In this document: one piece after another, positions 1 to 8,239 of the stretch
Layout: every line of letters starts with the position of its first letter
Position numbering within the stretch: position 1 is the first letter of the stretch
From: Verrucomicrobiaceae bacterium
GTDB taxonomy: Bacteria > Verrucomicrobiota > Verrucomicrobiae > Verrucomicrobiales > Akkermansiaceae
Reading direction: 5' to 3'
Length of the DNA: 9,968 bases
Assembly (NCBI GenBank): GCA_947372405.1
Contig: CANBTO010000146.1
Span: 1 to 9,968, forward strand
Notes under the pieces: model-generated
The model's input: the letters and a program-made list of their open reading frames with translations, nothing else
What the model was told of the DNA's origin: nothing
Database searches by the model: none
Made by a program: the position numbers and the translations under genes

Positions 1-536
1 TCGCCCTGGGCCGTGCCGATGTCCGCGAACGTGTAGTAGCCCGACCATGGAAACTGGCGGCCGATGGACATGTTCGCGCCCCGACTGACACCGGACATGG
101 CGCGGAGGAATTCGCGCAGCCGGGCGGGATCGGCATAAATGGCGGTGAAGGGATCCTGTCCGCCTTTCGATTCGTTCTGAGATTCACCGGTGCGGACGGC
201 GGCGGTGAGATGGCCCCAGAATCCATAGAGCCGGTGATTGCACATTTCCAGAATGCCGCCGACGTATGACGGCTTGGCCTTGTCGAGAAACAGATCCGTC
301 TCTTTCGTGTTTTGATAGATCCCGTCCTCGCGTTGCAGGAAACCGAGCGCGACCAGCGCGTCGAGAAAGTCCGCAGCAGCGCGCGGGTGGAGGCCGAGCC
401 TGCCCTGAAGTGTGGCGAGGTCCGCCGGGTGTTTTGCCAGATCGGTGAAAATTTCCATTTCCACAGCACTGAGAAGAGTCTTTGAGGCCCAGAAGGCCAT
501 GCCGGTTTGTAAGATGTGATCGGGTGTCGGATTCAT
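1..536 (-). CDS. SAM-dependent O-methyltransferase, N-terminal part (runs off left edge)
   Basis: This gene is partial: 178 codons are present, reading leftward from the ATG at 536-534, and the rest lies outside the window. Residues about 8-95 look like the winged-helix dimerisation domain that precedes the catalytic domain in plant-type and antibiotic-type O-methyltransferases (Methyltransf_2 / dimerisation2 families). They run through '[16 protein letters not shown]', then '[21 protein letters not shown]'. The last residues visible, D172-I-G-T-A-Q-G178, are the glycine-rich SAM-binding motif I, preceded by 'SGYYTFA'. The catalytic half, including the methyl-acceptor site, is missing, so the substrate cannot be judged. 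It would be a cytoplasmic dimer methylating a hydroxyl group. It lies 273 bp downstream of the deacetylase gene on the same strand and probably has its own promoter. No Shine-Dalgarno sequence precedes the ATG. The family is fairly sure; the specificity is unknown. Confidence 0.82.
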   Translation of the reverse strand, partial: MNPTPDHILQTGMAFWASKTLLSAVEMEIFTDLAKHPADLATLQGRLGLHPRAAADFLDALVALGFLQREDGIYQNTKETDLFLDKAKPSYVGGILEMCNHRLYGFWGHLTAAVRTGESQNESKGGQDPFTAIYADPARLREFLRAMSGVSRGANMSIGRQFPWSGYYTFADIGTAQG

Positions 537-548
537 GACGATGATTGG

Positions 549-577
549 AAAATAAACCATCTCTCCAAGGCATTCAA
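549..577 (-). promoter_or_regulatory. Possible sigma70-like promoter for the methyltransferase gene
   Basis: Read on the minus strand, TTGAAT (577-572) and TATTTT (554-549) are separated by exactly 17 bp. Each matches the sigma70 consensus at four of six positions. The -10 box ends 12 bp before the ATG, so the transcript would have a leader of only a few bases, which fits the missing Shine-Dalgarno sequence. This is a visual match only. Confidence 0.3.
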
Positions 578-760
578 TACTGCGACCAAGGCAGCGGATC
601 ATTTCCTCGTGCTTTCACATCGGTGAGGCCCCTCGCAATGCATTGAGTCACCCTCGACGTCCCGACCCTATCCTTCAGGAACAAACGGAGGAACATGGTC
701 TGCGGCAGGAAGTCGTGAGTGGATTGCTAGACCTCTTGACCTCGGCTCTTCTGATGGAAC

Positions 761-789
761 TGGTGGGCTGAAAGGCCATTCAGACACCA
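761..789 (-). terminator. Stem-loop after the deacetylase gene, possible terminator without a U-tract
   Basis: The arms TGGTG (761-765) and CACCA (785-789) pair. So do CTGAA (768-772) and TTCAG (779-783), with a small internal bulge (766-767 against 784) and a six-base loop. This gives ten base pairs starting about 20 bases past the deacetylase stop codon. No run of U follows on the minus strand, so an intrinsic terminator of the classical type is not supported. It may protect the 3' end or act with Rho. Confidence 0.3.
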
Positions 790-809
790 CGATATCAGCT
801 CCCGCTGTT

Positions 810-3323
810 TCACCGCACGATGAATACACCCTTTCCTGCGATGGATGCGGGACAGTTGGCGGCGGAATAAATCCCGGCTGGCTGAGACTTGCCTTCGATG
901 GCAAGCTTCGCCACTGCAATTTCTCCGCTGAAGTTCAACACCAGCTTCGCACCTTGGACGATCTGCACATCCGCCTCTTTCCCCAGGCACTTCGCGCTGG
1001 CGATGCGCAGCGTTCCCTGCTTCACGACGGTCGGGCCGCCGTAAGTGTTGGTGCCGGAAAGCGTCCAGGTGCCGGAGCCGGTTTTGGTAAGGGAGGTCTT
1101 CGCCTTGCCGGCGCGGTCGTAGGGATTGGCAAGGCCTCCTGCGAGTTCGCCGGTGCCGGCGGTGCCGCCTGTGAGAATGATTTGTTTACCGGCACCGTAG
1201 CCGGAAATCACCAATGGGCTGTTCAGTTTGAGCAGGCCGGTGCCGGCTTGTTCGAAGGTGATGGTGGAATCGCGCCCGGCCAGATTCATGATGCGGTCTG
1301 AAGTTTCACCGCTGCCCGTGTAGATCAATCCACACGGCCCATCTCCTTTAGGTACGGTGCCGTCGCCTTGACCTAACAGGATCTCTCCCGCCTCAAAGCC
1401 GGATGGTGAACCGAGGCTGCTTTGGGCTTTCTTTCCCTGGCCGATGCTGTTGAGTGAACTCACGCTCAGCATTCCGCGCTCGATGTGGGTGCGTCCAGTG
1501 AACGTGCTTTTCCCGGTCAGCACCAGAGTGCCGTCACCGGTTTTCCTCAAGTCGAAACCGCCGCCCTCCGGCCCTTTGGCATCGGCGAGATCGGCGTTCA
1601 GCACGAGCGGAGCTTTCGCGTTCGAGGTGTCGAGAGACAGGATGGCACCACCCATCAGTCCGTTGGATCCACGGGTGTCGGTGAGTCGCTTCAACAGCAG
1701 CGCGAGGGATTCGCCGGTGAATTCGTCCGGACCGCCGCACTTGAGCACCAAGGTGGCGCACTTGTGGACATGCAGGTTTTCCGCCGTCCAGCGGGCGGTG
1801 TCGGCACCATAGAGCGCCGCGGCTTTGGCAATGACAAGTGTGCCGAGTTGCACGATCGTGGGGCCGGTGTAGCGGTTCGTGCCGCCGAGGACCAGACTCC
1901 CTTGGTTGTCGAATCGTCCCCAAGGGCCGCGGTTGCCTGCCATGGTGAGTCCGCCCGAACCTCTGATACCACCGTTTTTGGTGTTGAGCTCGAGGGAATT
2001 GTAAGCGCTGACGAGGACATCGCCATTCAGCAGAATGTCCGCATCCCAGCGACTGCCGAAGCCGTCGGCGGCATGGAAGGCCCCCCCGTTCAGGATCAGC
2101 GGATTCGTGCCGCTCATGTTCGCGATCTGGAACGTGCCAGCTTCTTCCAGCGTCACGGGGCCGCTGCCGAGCGCGTTCTTCGCCACGCGAACCGTTAGAG
2201 TGCCACCATGGATCACGGCACCGCCGTGGGTGTTCCGGACATCCGCCAGACGCAGTTCGCCCTCTCCGGTTTTGACCAGCTTGCCGGGACCGGAAAGGAC
2301 ATTGCGCAGATCGACGGGAGGCCCCTTGGGAACATTGCACGCCCGTTCGCCATCCAGCATGATCGGCCCACCGTCCGCCGGAATGACAAGCTCGGGCAGA
2401 TCCATCTTCGCTTCGGGTCTTGATTCGATCTTCGCGGCAAGCACGGGAGCATTCACCGCGGGTGCTGCGGGCAACTCGGGTCTAACAGCAGGCTTCTCCT
2501 CGCTGGCGAGCGGCTCCGTGCCGCTTGGCTTGAAGTCGCGTGGAGTCGGCGGCAGTTTGGCGGCCTTGGCCGGATCGATGTACTCGGCCAGGTCGCGCAT
2601 GGCGATGACCTTGTAGTGGTTGTCCTTGAGATACTGCATCTGTGCCCGGAAGATGGCAGGGTCCAGTGTGACCGGCGGGTGTTCGATGTCAGGAATCCCG
2701 TGGTAAGTCAGCACGACAATCCGTCCGCCCGCCGCCTGTCTAACGGTTTTGACGAAGTCCTCGACGGTTCTGGGTTCCATGCCGGGGATGTCGAAGGGGT
2801 TGTCCACGGTCGGGCGGTAGGGACGCTTGTAGCCGCCGCGGCCGAAGATGTAGCCGTTTGCTTCAAGGTCCGGGTAGGTCTTGGGATTCGAAGCATAGAC
2901 CGGCCAGGCGATGGTGGTCGGTTTCGGAACTCCATTCGCAATCAGGGCGTCCTCCATGGTGAGGAAATACTGGATCGATGCGCCGCCAGCATGACCGCTG
3001 GTGTGGTTGCCGATCTCGAGTCCGTTTCCGGCCATCTGCCGCATCTGTCGCCATGTCAGATACCAGTCTTTGCGCGTGCGGAAAGAATCGAAGTCACAAA
3101 CATAGAAGGAGCCTCCGAAACCATGTTGCTTCAGGATTGGCGCGACCACGTTGTAGTGGCTGGCAGGACCATCGTCGAAGGTGAGCACCACCAGCTTGTC
3201 AGGGATCGGCTTCTTCAGGATGCCGGTGGGGTCGGCGACCTCCCCCGCCCTGCTCAAAGTGGACATGGCAACTGCCAACAGGATCAGACCGCAGGAGATG
3301 GCTTTGTTTTTCATTGGAAACAT
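810..3323 (-). CDS. Secreted polysaccharide deacetylase fused to a PATR beta-strand repeat region
   Basis: This 837-residue protein has an N-terminal signal peptide (hydrophobic core about residues 9-22, likely cut after SRA26). Residues about 40-250 form a NodB-type carbohydrate esterase 4 domain. Motif 1 is T48-F-D-D-G-P53, with D50 as expected catalytic base and D51 as metal ligand. Motif 2 is H107-T-S-G-H111, giving the two metal-binding histidines. 'AWPVY' (139-143) sits at motif 3 and Y207-H208-G209 at the motif with the late catalytic His. A Pro/Ala-rich linker (about 251-310) leads to a glycine-rich region with at least four passenger-associated transport repeats at about 349-378, 471-498, 592-621 and 745-774, typified by 'KTGSGTWTLSGTNTYGG'. 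The end ('GKSQPAGIYSA', then 'GKGVFIVR') is the usual closing unit of such proteins. No autotransporter barrel or sorting tail is visible. Likely role: removal of N- or O-acetyl groups from an extracellular glycan. M4 is an equally possible start and would still leave the signal peptide intact. Confidence 0.88.
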   Translation of the reverse strand: MFPMKNKAISCGLILLAVAMSTLSRAGEVADPTGILKKPIPDKLVVLTFDDGPASHYNVVAPILKQHGFGGSFYVCDFDSFRTRKDWYLTWRQMRQMAGNGLEIGNHTSGHAGGASIQYFLTMEDALIANGVPKPTTIAWPVYASNPKTYPDLEANGYIFGRGGYKRPYRPTVDNPFDIPGMEPRTVEDFVKTVRQAAGGRIVVLTYHGIPDIEHPPVTLDPAIFRAQMQYLKDNHYKVIAMRDLAEYIDPAKAAKLPPTPRDFKPSGTEPLASEEKPAVRPELPAAPAVNAPVLAAKIESRPEAKMDLPELVIPADGGPIMLDGERACNVPKGPPVDLRNVLSGPGKLVKTGEGELRLADVRNTHGGAVIHGGTLTVRVAKNALGSGPVTLEEAGTFQIANMSGTNPLILNGGAFHAADGFGSRWDADILLNGDVLVSAYNSLELNTKNGGIRGSGGLTMAGNRGPWGRFDNQGSLVLGGTNRYTGPTIVQLGTLVIAKAAALYGADTARWTAENLHVHKCATLVLKCGGPDEFTGESLALLLKRLTDTRGSNGLMGGAILSLDTSNAKAPLVLNADLADAKGPEGGGFDLRKTGDGTLVLTGKSTFTGRTHIERGMLSVSSLNSIGQGKKAQSSLGSPSGFEAGEILLGQGDGTVPKGDGPCGLIYTGSGETSDRIMNLAGRDSTITFEQAGTGLLKLNSPLVISGYGAGKQIILTGGTAGTGELAGGLANPYDRAGKAKTSLTKTGSGTWTLSGTNTYGGPTVVKQGTLRIASAKCLGKEADVQIVQGAKLVLNFSGEIAVAKLAIEGKSQPAGIYSAANCPASIAGKGVFIVR

Positions 3324-3495
3324 AGGCGGAGGGAAATGGAATTTTCACCACAGGCGGAATGATCCACCCTGGGAATGCCTGCAGGAAACGCATCGGTGGG
3401 CGCGCTGTCAATCTGTCCTCCAGATACCTATCGGGAAGTCCAGACTGACAGTATTCTTGAATGCAACGGATGGTCGAGAGCAAGTCACGTTGGAA
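3324..3495. other. Intergenic region between SDR and deacetylase genes
   Basis: This 172-bp spacer lies between two leftward genes. It must hold the deacetylase promoter, but I find no good sigma70 match, and no Shine-Dalgarno sequence before the deacetylase ATG. It contains a short palindrome, CCTGCAGG, near position 3380. No protein or RNA gene is recognisable. Confidence 0.4.
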
Positions 3496-4185
3496 TCACC
3501 ACGGGATCACCTTCCGTTGCTTCACGAATGCCCCGCGCAGTTCGTGAGGCGCATCGAACGCCAGCCAGACCAGCGTGTCCGCGCCCTCATCCGCGCTGAG
3601 TGGTGCCGCCTCTCCGCCCATTTCCGTGCGGCACCAACCAGGGCACATGGAGTTGACCATGACGTCGGGCAGTGCGGCGGTGAGTTGTTGGGTGAGCATG
3701 TTGATCGCGGTCTTGCTGATCGAGTAGGCGGGTGCCCATGGCTGGGGCCCGCCGTCAAGCTGTCCCGCTCCGCTGGAGAGGTTGATGATGCGCGGCGCGG
3801 AGGATTTTTCTAACAACGGAAGCATCGCCTGCGTCACGCGGAAGGTGCCGATGACATTGGTTTCGAGGGTTTCACGCAGGGTTTCGTGTTTCAGCGATGA
3901 AAGGCTCTCGTAATGGTCAAGCAGGACAGCGGAGTTGTTCACCAGCACGTCGAGCAAGCCGTGGCGGCGGGTGATCTCCGCGACCGCGCAGCGCAGCGAG
4001 GATTCGTCGGTGATATCGAGCTGGAGCGCCTCGGCCCGGGCACCGATTTCACATGCGGCTTTTTCCGCACGTGCCAGTTCGCGACTGGCGACGATGACGA
4101 TGGCACCGCGGGCGGCGAGTTGTTTCGCGGCGGCGAAGCCAATGCCGCGCGTGGCACCGGTGATGAGGACGACGGGAGCGGTCAT
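3496..4185 (-). CDS. Short-chain dehydrogenase/reductase (SDR family, carbonyl-reductase-like)
   Basis: This 229-residue classical SDR is the usual size for the family. It shows the cofactor motif T9-G-A-T-R-G-I-G16, the N83-N-S-A86 stabilising motif, and a complete catalytic tetrad: N110, S138 (in 'INLSSGAG'), Y154 and K158 ('YSISK'). The 'PGWCRTEM' loop (182-189) closes over the nicotinamide. Position 34-35, after the second beta strand, is S-R ('IVIVASRELARA'), which suggests NADPH rather than NADH; that point is inference. The overall pattern resembles carbonyl reductase 1-like proteins that reduce diverse ketones and aldehydes in the cytoplasm. The gene is divergent from the AKR-cupin-ADH operon across a 175-bp gap, so shared regulation is plausible. 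The ATG at 4185-4183 has no Shine-Dalgarno sequence and lies only 6 bp from a promoter-like box. The substrate is unknown. Confidence 0.9.
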   Translation of the reverse strand: MTAPVVLITGATRGIGFAAAKQLAARGAIVIVASRELARAEKAACEIGARAEALQLDITDESSLRCAVAEITRRHGLLDVLVNNSAVLLDHYESLSSLKHETLRETLETNVIGTFRVTQAMLPLLEKSSAPRIINLSSGAGQLDGGPQPWAPAYSISKTAINMLTQQLTAALPDVMVNSMCPGWCRTEMGGEAAPLSADEGADTLVWLAFDAPHELRGAFVKQRKVIPW

Positions 4186-4191
4186 GGCGGG

Positions 4192-4220
4192 ACTCTAGCA
4201 GCGATTCCAGCCATGTTCAA
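4192..4220 (-). promoter_or_regulatory. Possible promoter giving a leaderless SDR transcript
   Basis: On the minus strand TTGAAC (4220-4215) and TAGAGT (4197-4192) are 17 bp apart, each with four of six consensus matches. The -10 box ends six bases before the ATG, so transcription would start at or next to the start codon. The layout closely resembles the candidate promoter of the methyltransferase gene. Visual evidence only. Confidence 0.3.
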
Positions 4221-4313
4221 AGAGCAATGGCTCGTTTTTCCTCAACCCACTGCTCCGTCGGTTTGCGGTTTCGGGCCACAAGTCTGACAAACGACTGCGC
4301 GACAGATCGCCAG

Positions 4314-5353
<1,040 letters not shown>

Positions 5354-5387
5354 ATCTTCACAATCACACGCTAACAGAACCCATACC

Positions 5388-5789
5388 ATGACCATTCAAC
5401 GAAACGGCTCCCAACCATCAGCCAATGGTCCAGCAGACTGGTTCACGGGCACGGTCCGCGTTGATCCCTTGTTCCAACCGGAAGCACCGGCCCGCACCGC
5501 GGGAGCCAGCGTCACGTTCGAACCAGGCGCCCGCACCGCATGGCAGACGCATCCGCTTGGCCAGACATTGATCGTCACCTCCGGCTGTGGCCTTGCGCAA
5601 CGCGAGGGCGGTCCCATCGAGGAAATCCACCCCGGTGACGTCGTCTGGTTTCCACCGGGCGAGAAACATTGGCACGGTGCCTCACCGACCACCGCCATGA
5701 CCCACATCGCCATCCAGGAATCGCGCGATGGAAAAGTCGTCGAGTGGCTGGAACACGTCAGCGACGCGCAATACCAATCCCGATCCTAA
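5388..5789 (+). CDS. Small cupin of the Granulicella-type hydroxynitrile lyase family, first metal ligand changed to Gln
   Basis: This 133-residue single-domain cupin matches, as I remember it, the manganese-dependent hydroxynitrile lyase GtHNL of Granulicella tundricola almost position for position ('[11 protein letters not shown]', '[15 protein letters not shown]', 'HPLGQTLIV', '[10 protein letters not shown]', 'GEKHWHGA'). GtHNL releases or adds HCN at mandelonitrile-type cyanohydrins in vitro, but the natural role of such cupins is unclear. By GtHNL numbering the metal ligands are H53, H55, Q59 and H94. Here H55, Q59 and H94 are kept, but residue 53 is Gln (CAG, 5544-5546). The active-site residues T50, H96 and Q110 are present. 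The protein is cytoplasmic (no signal peptide). The gene sits between the AKR (34 bp before) and the ADH (27 bp after), so it probably acts on the same small carbonyl or cyanohydrin-like compounds. Family call strong; lyase activity uncertain. Confidence 0.88.
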   Translation: MTIQRNGSQPSANGPADWFTGTVRVDPLFQPEAPARTAGASVTFEPGARTAWQTHPLGQTLIVTSGCGLAQREGGPIEEIHPGDVVWFPPGEKHWHGASPTTAMTHIAIQESRDGKVVEWLEHVSDAQYQSRS

Positions 5790-5816
5790 CACCAACCACC
5801 AACGAAACCTCCTATT

Positions 5817-6866
5817 ATGAACCAAACGAAAGCCTATTCCGCCACCAGCGCCACATCACCTCTGGCATCCACCAGCATTCCACGTCGCGATCCCACCGAT
5901 CGTGATGTCCAGATCAAGATCCTCTACTGCGGCGTCTGCCACTCCGATCTCCACTACGCCCGCAACGAATGGGGTTTCACCCAGTATCCCGCCGTGCCTG
6001 GTCATGAAATCGTCGGACGAGTGACCAAAGTCGGCTCCGCGGTCACAAGGTTCAAGGAAGGCGACCTCGCAGGCGTCGGCTGCATGGTGGATGCGGACCT
6101 GTCATGCCCGCATTGCAGGAAAGGCCTCGAACAATTCTCACCCACCATGATCATGACTTACGGATCGATGGACAAACACCTCAACCTGCCCACTTACGGC
6201 GGTTATTCCGAAGGCATCGTGGTGGACGAACACTTTGTCCTTAACATCCCGCAGAACCTCGATCTGGCAGCGGTGGCTCCTTTGCTGTGCGCGGGCATCA
6301 CCACCTATTCGCCGCTGCGTCACTGGAACGTCGGCCCCGGCAAAAAGGTCGGCATCGTCGGACTCGGCGGTCTCGGTCACATGGGCGTGAAATTCGCACG
6401 TGCCTTCGGTGCGCACGTGGTCGTGTTCACCACCTCGGAATCCAAACGCGAGGACGCGCTGCGTCTCGGCGCCCACAAGGTCGTGATCTCCCGCAACGCC
6501 GATGAGATGGCCAAACACGCCGGCACCTTCGATTTCATCCTGGACTGCGTTTCCGCCGACCATGACATCAACGCCTATCTCGGCATGCTCACCGTGGATG
6601 GCAACATCACGCTGGTGGGTGCTCCGGAGAAGCCATTGCCAGTCGCCTCGTTCGGTCTGATCATGGGACGCAAAAGCCTGTCAGGCTCGCTGATCGGCGG
6701 CATTGCGGAAACCCAGGAGATGCTCGATTTCTGCGGTGAACACAACATCACCTGCGATATCGAGATGATCCACATGGATGGGATCAACGAGGCCTATGAG
6801 CGGATGTTGAAGAGCGATGTGAAATACCGCTTCGTGATCGACATGGAATCGCTTCAGGCCGGGTAG
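5817..6866 (+). CDS. Zinc-type NADP-dependent alcohol dehydrogenase (YahK/CAD family)
   Basis: This 349-residue medium-chain dehydrogenase closely follows Escherichia coli YahK, a broad-range NADPH aldehyde reductase. The catalytic zinc ligands are present: C41 ('YCGVCHSD'), H63-E64 ('PGHE') and C158 ('LLCAGITTYSPLRHW'). The Rossmann motif G182-L-G-G-L-G187 is followed by 'FTTSESKRE' (204-212), whose Ser/Lys pattern favours NADPH. The C-terminal 'IEMI', 'INEAYERML' and 'DVKYRFVID' blocks are conserved. The structural zinc lobe is unusual: where YahK has four Cys, this protein keeps C97 and C100 but has D94 and S108 at the other two. The start gives the usual short N-terminus beginning 'KAYSA'. 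As last gene of the operon it would reduce aldehydes to alcohols in the cytoplasm. Family certain; substrate inferred only as small aldehydes. Confidence 0.94.
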   Translation: MNQTKAYSATSATSPLASTSIPRRDPTDRDVQIKILYCGVCHSDLHYARNEWGFTQYPAVPGHEIVGRVTKVGSAVTRFKEGDLAGVGCMVDADLSCPHCRKGLEQFSPTMIMTYGSMDKHLNLPTYGGYSEGIVVDEHFVLNIPQNLDLAAVAPLLCAGITTYSPLRHWNVGPGKKVGIVGLGGLGHMGVKFARAFGAHVVVFTTSESKREDALRLGAHKVVISRNADEMAKHAGTFDFILDCVSADHDINAYLGMLTVDGNITLVGAPEKPLPVASFGLIMGRKSLSGSLIGGIAETQEMLDFCGEHNITCDIEMIHMDGINEAYERMLKSDVKYRFVIDMESLQAG

Positions 6867-7496
6867 ACGGATATCCCGTCAAAAGGCAACCGATCATGGA
6901 GACCTGCTTTGGGTAACATCGAGTCAGGCCGGAATATTTCACATGGCTGCTGTCTTGCATGATGTAGATATCCAATACCGGCTGACAGGAAAGGACGGGC
7001 ACTGAAAAAATCGGCACGCCGCGCCAAATCGGATGCAAACGACTCCCGCATCCTGACGAAAACAGCCCCAAATCTCAAAGCGCCTCAGGCACAAACCAAC
7101 CCGTGTATCCGGCTCTTCTCCACTGAGCGGCGCTGCCTCACCAAGCATGGCCGTCATGTGCAAACCGGTGAAGAATCCCTCCGTTCTCCATGAAACCCGC
7201 CGTCAATCAGGGGCGACATGCAAGAGTCCAAGTAGCTTCAGCAACTTTCCAATCCTCTGTAGCAAGCCGGGGCAAAACAGCCTCGTGAGGCCAAGCCGAT
7301 CAATTGATCCGGGCACAAGACTACCAAGAAGTCGTCGAGCTTCCGTGTGATCGGATCGCCGGAGTCCAGCTCTGCCGCTCGCCTGCCAGAATTCCGACAC
7401 GTGTGACGGATTTGGGTTTTCCTTAGTCACCAGGCAGAGCCGCTCGGGGCCTTGGCGCGTCCTTGCAAAAATCCGCGGTTCCATCAGACTCGCCTC
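6867..7496. other. About 630 bp without a recognisable gene
   Basis: Between the ADH stop and the DUF1080 start I find no frame with a recognisable protein. A plus-strand frame of roughly 80 codons (about 6960-7190) is open but has no proper start and no family resemblance. A leftward frame entering from inside the DUF1080 gene is its antisense. The stretch holds a small dyad at the ADH stop (GACGG 6866-6870 with CCGTC 6876-6880), a 12-bp palindrome, GATCAATTGATC (7298-7309), and a GCCTC/GAGGC hairpin (7280-7291) beside it. None is clearly a terminator or operator. It could be decayed coding DNA or hold an unannotated RNA. Confidence 0.4.
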
Positions 7497-8192
7497 ATGT
7501 TCCGTGCTCTTCGACTCCTGTTCCCCTTTGCCTTTCTCGTTGCGCCGCTTCACGCGGAGGGCAGCGAAACCGACCTCGGACGCGCGGCGGAAACCAGAAG
7601 CCAGCTCGAAAGCGATCCGCAGGGCTGGGAGGACATTCTTCCACCGGCGGACCTCAAAGGCTGGTATCGCGTGCCGGTGCCGCCCACCGGCCAACTGGGC
7701 CGCGCACAATGGCATGTGGAGGGCGACAAGAAGCTTCTTGTCTGCGACGGCGACGGCGGACATGACATGTTGTTGTTTGACCGGAAAATCGGTGACGCCG
7801 TTTTCCATTTCGAATTCCGCTACCCCAGGCTCGAAGGCGAAACGGAATACAACAGCGGCGCTTACGTTCGGAATTCCAAGGACGGCGCGGTCTGGCATCA
7901 GGCCCAGTTCGGGGATGCCAGCGGCGGATTCCTGTTTGGCAGGACTTCGAAATCGGACGTCCCCACCACACCATTCAGTCTGAGCAAACAGGTGCGGGAC
8001 TCCCGCGTGAAACCCGCCGGCGAATGGAATACGATGGAGGTGACCACCTCAGGCAAAGTGCTCACGCTCTGGGTCAACGGCTCCGTCACCTGCCGGTTTG
8101 AGGATTGTGAACGCCCGGAGGGCTATCTCGGCGTGGAAGCGGAAGGTTACCGCATCGAGTTCCGGAACCTGAAGGTGAAACCACTGCACTGA
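7497..8192 (+). CDS. Exported DUF1080 (3-keto-disaccharide hydrolase type) protein
   Basis: The start at 7497 gives 231 residues opening with a clear signal peptide: basic 'MFRALR', a hydrophobic core, and likely cleavage after A20 in 'VAPLHA-EG'. An ATG 45 bp upstream would bury this signal and is rejected. Residues about 45-230 form one DUF1080 domain, a concanavalin-like beta-sandwich related to family 16 glycoside hydrolases. Markers are 'FHFEFRY' (103-109), 'YNSGAYVRN' (118-126), 'GEWNTMEV' (175-182), 'WVNG' (192-195), and the closing 'EGYRIEFRNLKV' (216-227). Some characterised members hydrolyse 3-keto-sugars; many others are uncharacterised, so activity here is inference. It would act in the periplasm or outside the cell. 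It is convergent with the NIPSNAP gene, 35 bp apart. No Shine-Dalgarno sequence is visible. Confidence 0.87.
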   Translation: MFRALRLLFPFAFLVAPLHAEGSETDLGRAAETRSQLESDPQGWEDILPPADLKGWYRVPVPPTGQLGRAQWHVEGDKKLLVCDGDGGHDMLLFDRKIGDAVFHFEFRYPRLEGETEYNSGAYVRNSKDGAVWHQAQFGDASGGFLFGRTSKSDVPTTPFSLSKQVRDSRVKPAGEWNTMEVTTSGKVLTLWVNGSVTCRFEDCERPEGYLGVEAEGYRIEFRNLKVKPLH

Positions 8193-8221
8193 GCGGCGGC
8201 GGCTCCGGGGTTTCACAGATA

Positions 8222-8239
8222 CCGGTTCTACCTTACCGG
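8222..8239. terminator. Small hairpin at the convergent gene ends
   Basis: CCGGT (8222-8226) and ACCGG (8235-8239) can pair around an eight-base loop that contains the NIPSNAP stop codon. It lies in the 35-bp gap and overlaps the last codons of the NIPSNAP gene. The plus strand then reads GGAAAAA, not a T-run. It is a weak candidate for a shared end-of-transcription structure. Confidence 0.2.

Larger units (their letters stand above)
537..809. other. Intergenic region between deacetylase and methyltransferase genes
   Basis: This 273-bp stretch separates two genes that both read leftward. I see no convincing protein in any frame; the open frames that enter it from the right are antisense or shifted readings of the deacetylase C-terminus. 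It holds a stem-loop near the deacetylase stop (761-789) and a weak promoter match near the methyltransferase start (549-577). This suggests the two genes are separate transcription units. Confidence 0.5.

Noticed and set aside
1485..2198. Plus-strand open frame of 237 codons opposite the deacetylase-PATR gene
   Set aside because: It is antisense to the PATR repeats, whose opposite strand stays open because of glycine- and threonine-rich codons. It shows no family-like sequence.
2616..3362. Plus-strand open frame of 248 codons opposite the deacetylase domain
   Set aside because: The minus strand encodes clear CE4 motifs over the same bases, while this reading has no recognisable motif.
6866..6880. 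GACGG/CCGTC hairpin at the ADH stop as a terminator
   Set aside because: Only five base pairs, and followed by AAAAGG rather than a T-run on the plus strand.
7298..7309. Perfect palindrome GATCAATTGATC as an operator
   Set aside because: One or two 12-bp palindromes are expected by chance in 10 kb, and it is about 190 bp from the nearest start codon. Kept only as a note in the gap description.
7452..7496. Upstream ATG giving a 15-residue longer DUF1080 protein
   Set aside because: The internal ATG at 7497 begins a textbook signal peptide; the longer form would bury it.
7203..7898. Minus-strand open frame of 231 codons running from inside the DUF1080 gene into the gap
   Set aside because: Its first two thirds are antisense to a well-supported DUF1080 domain. 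The remainder (leucine- and arginine-rich) shows no family resemblance; I briefly considered a transposase remnant but saw no supporting motif or terminal repeats.
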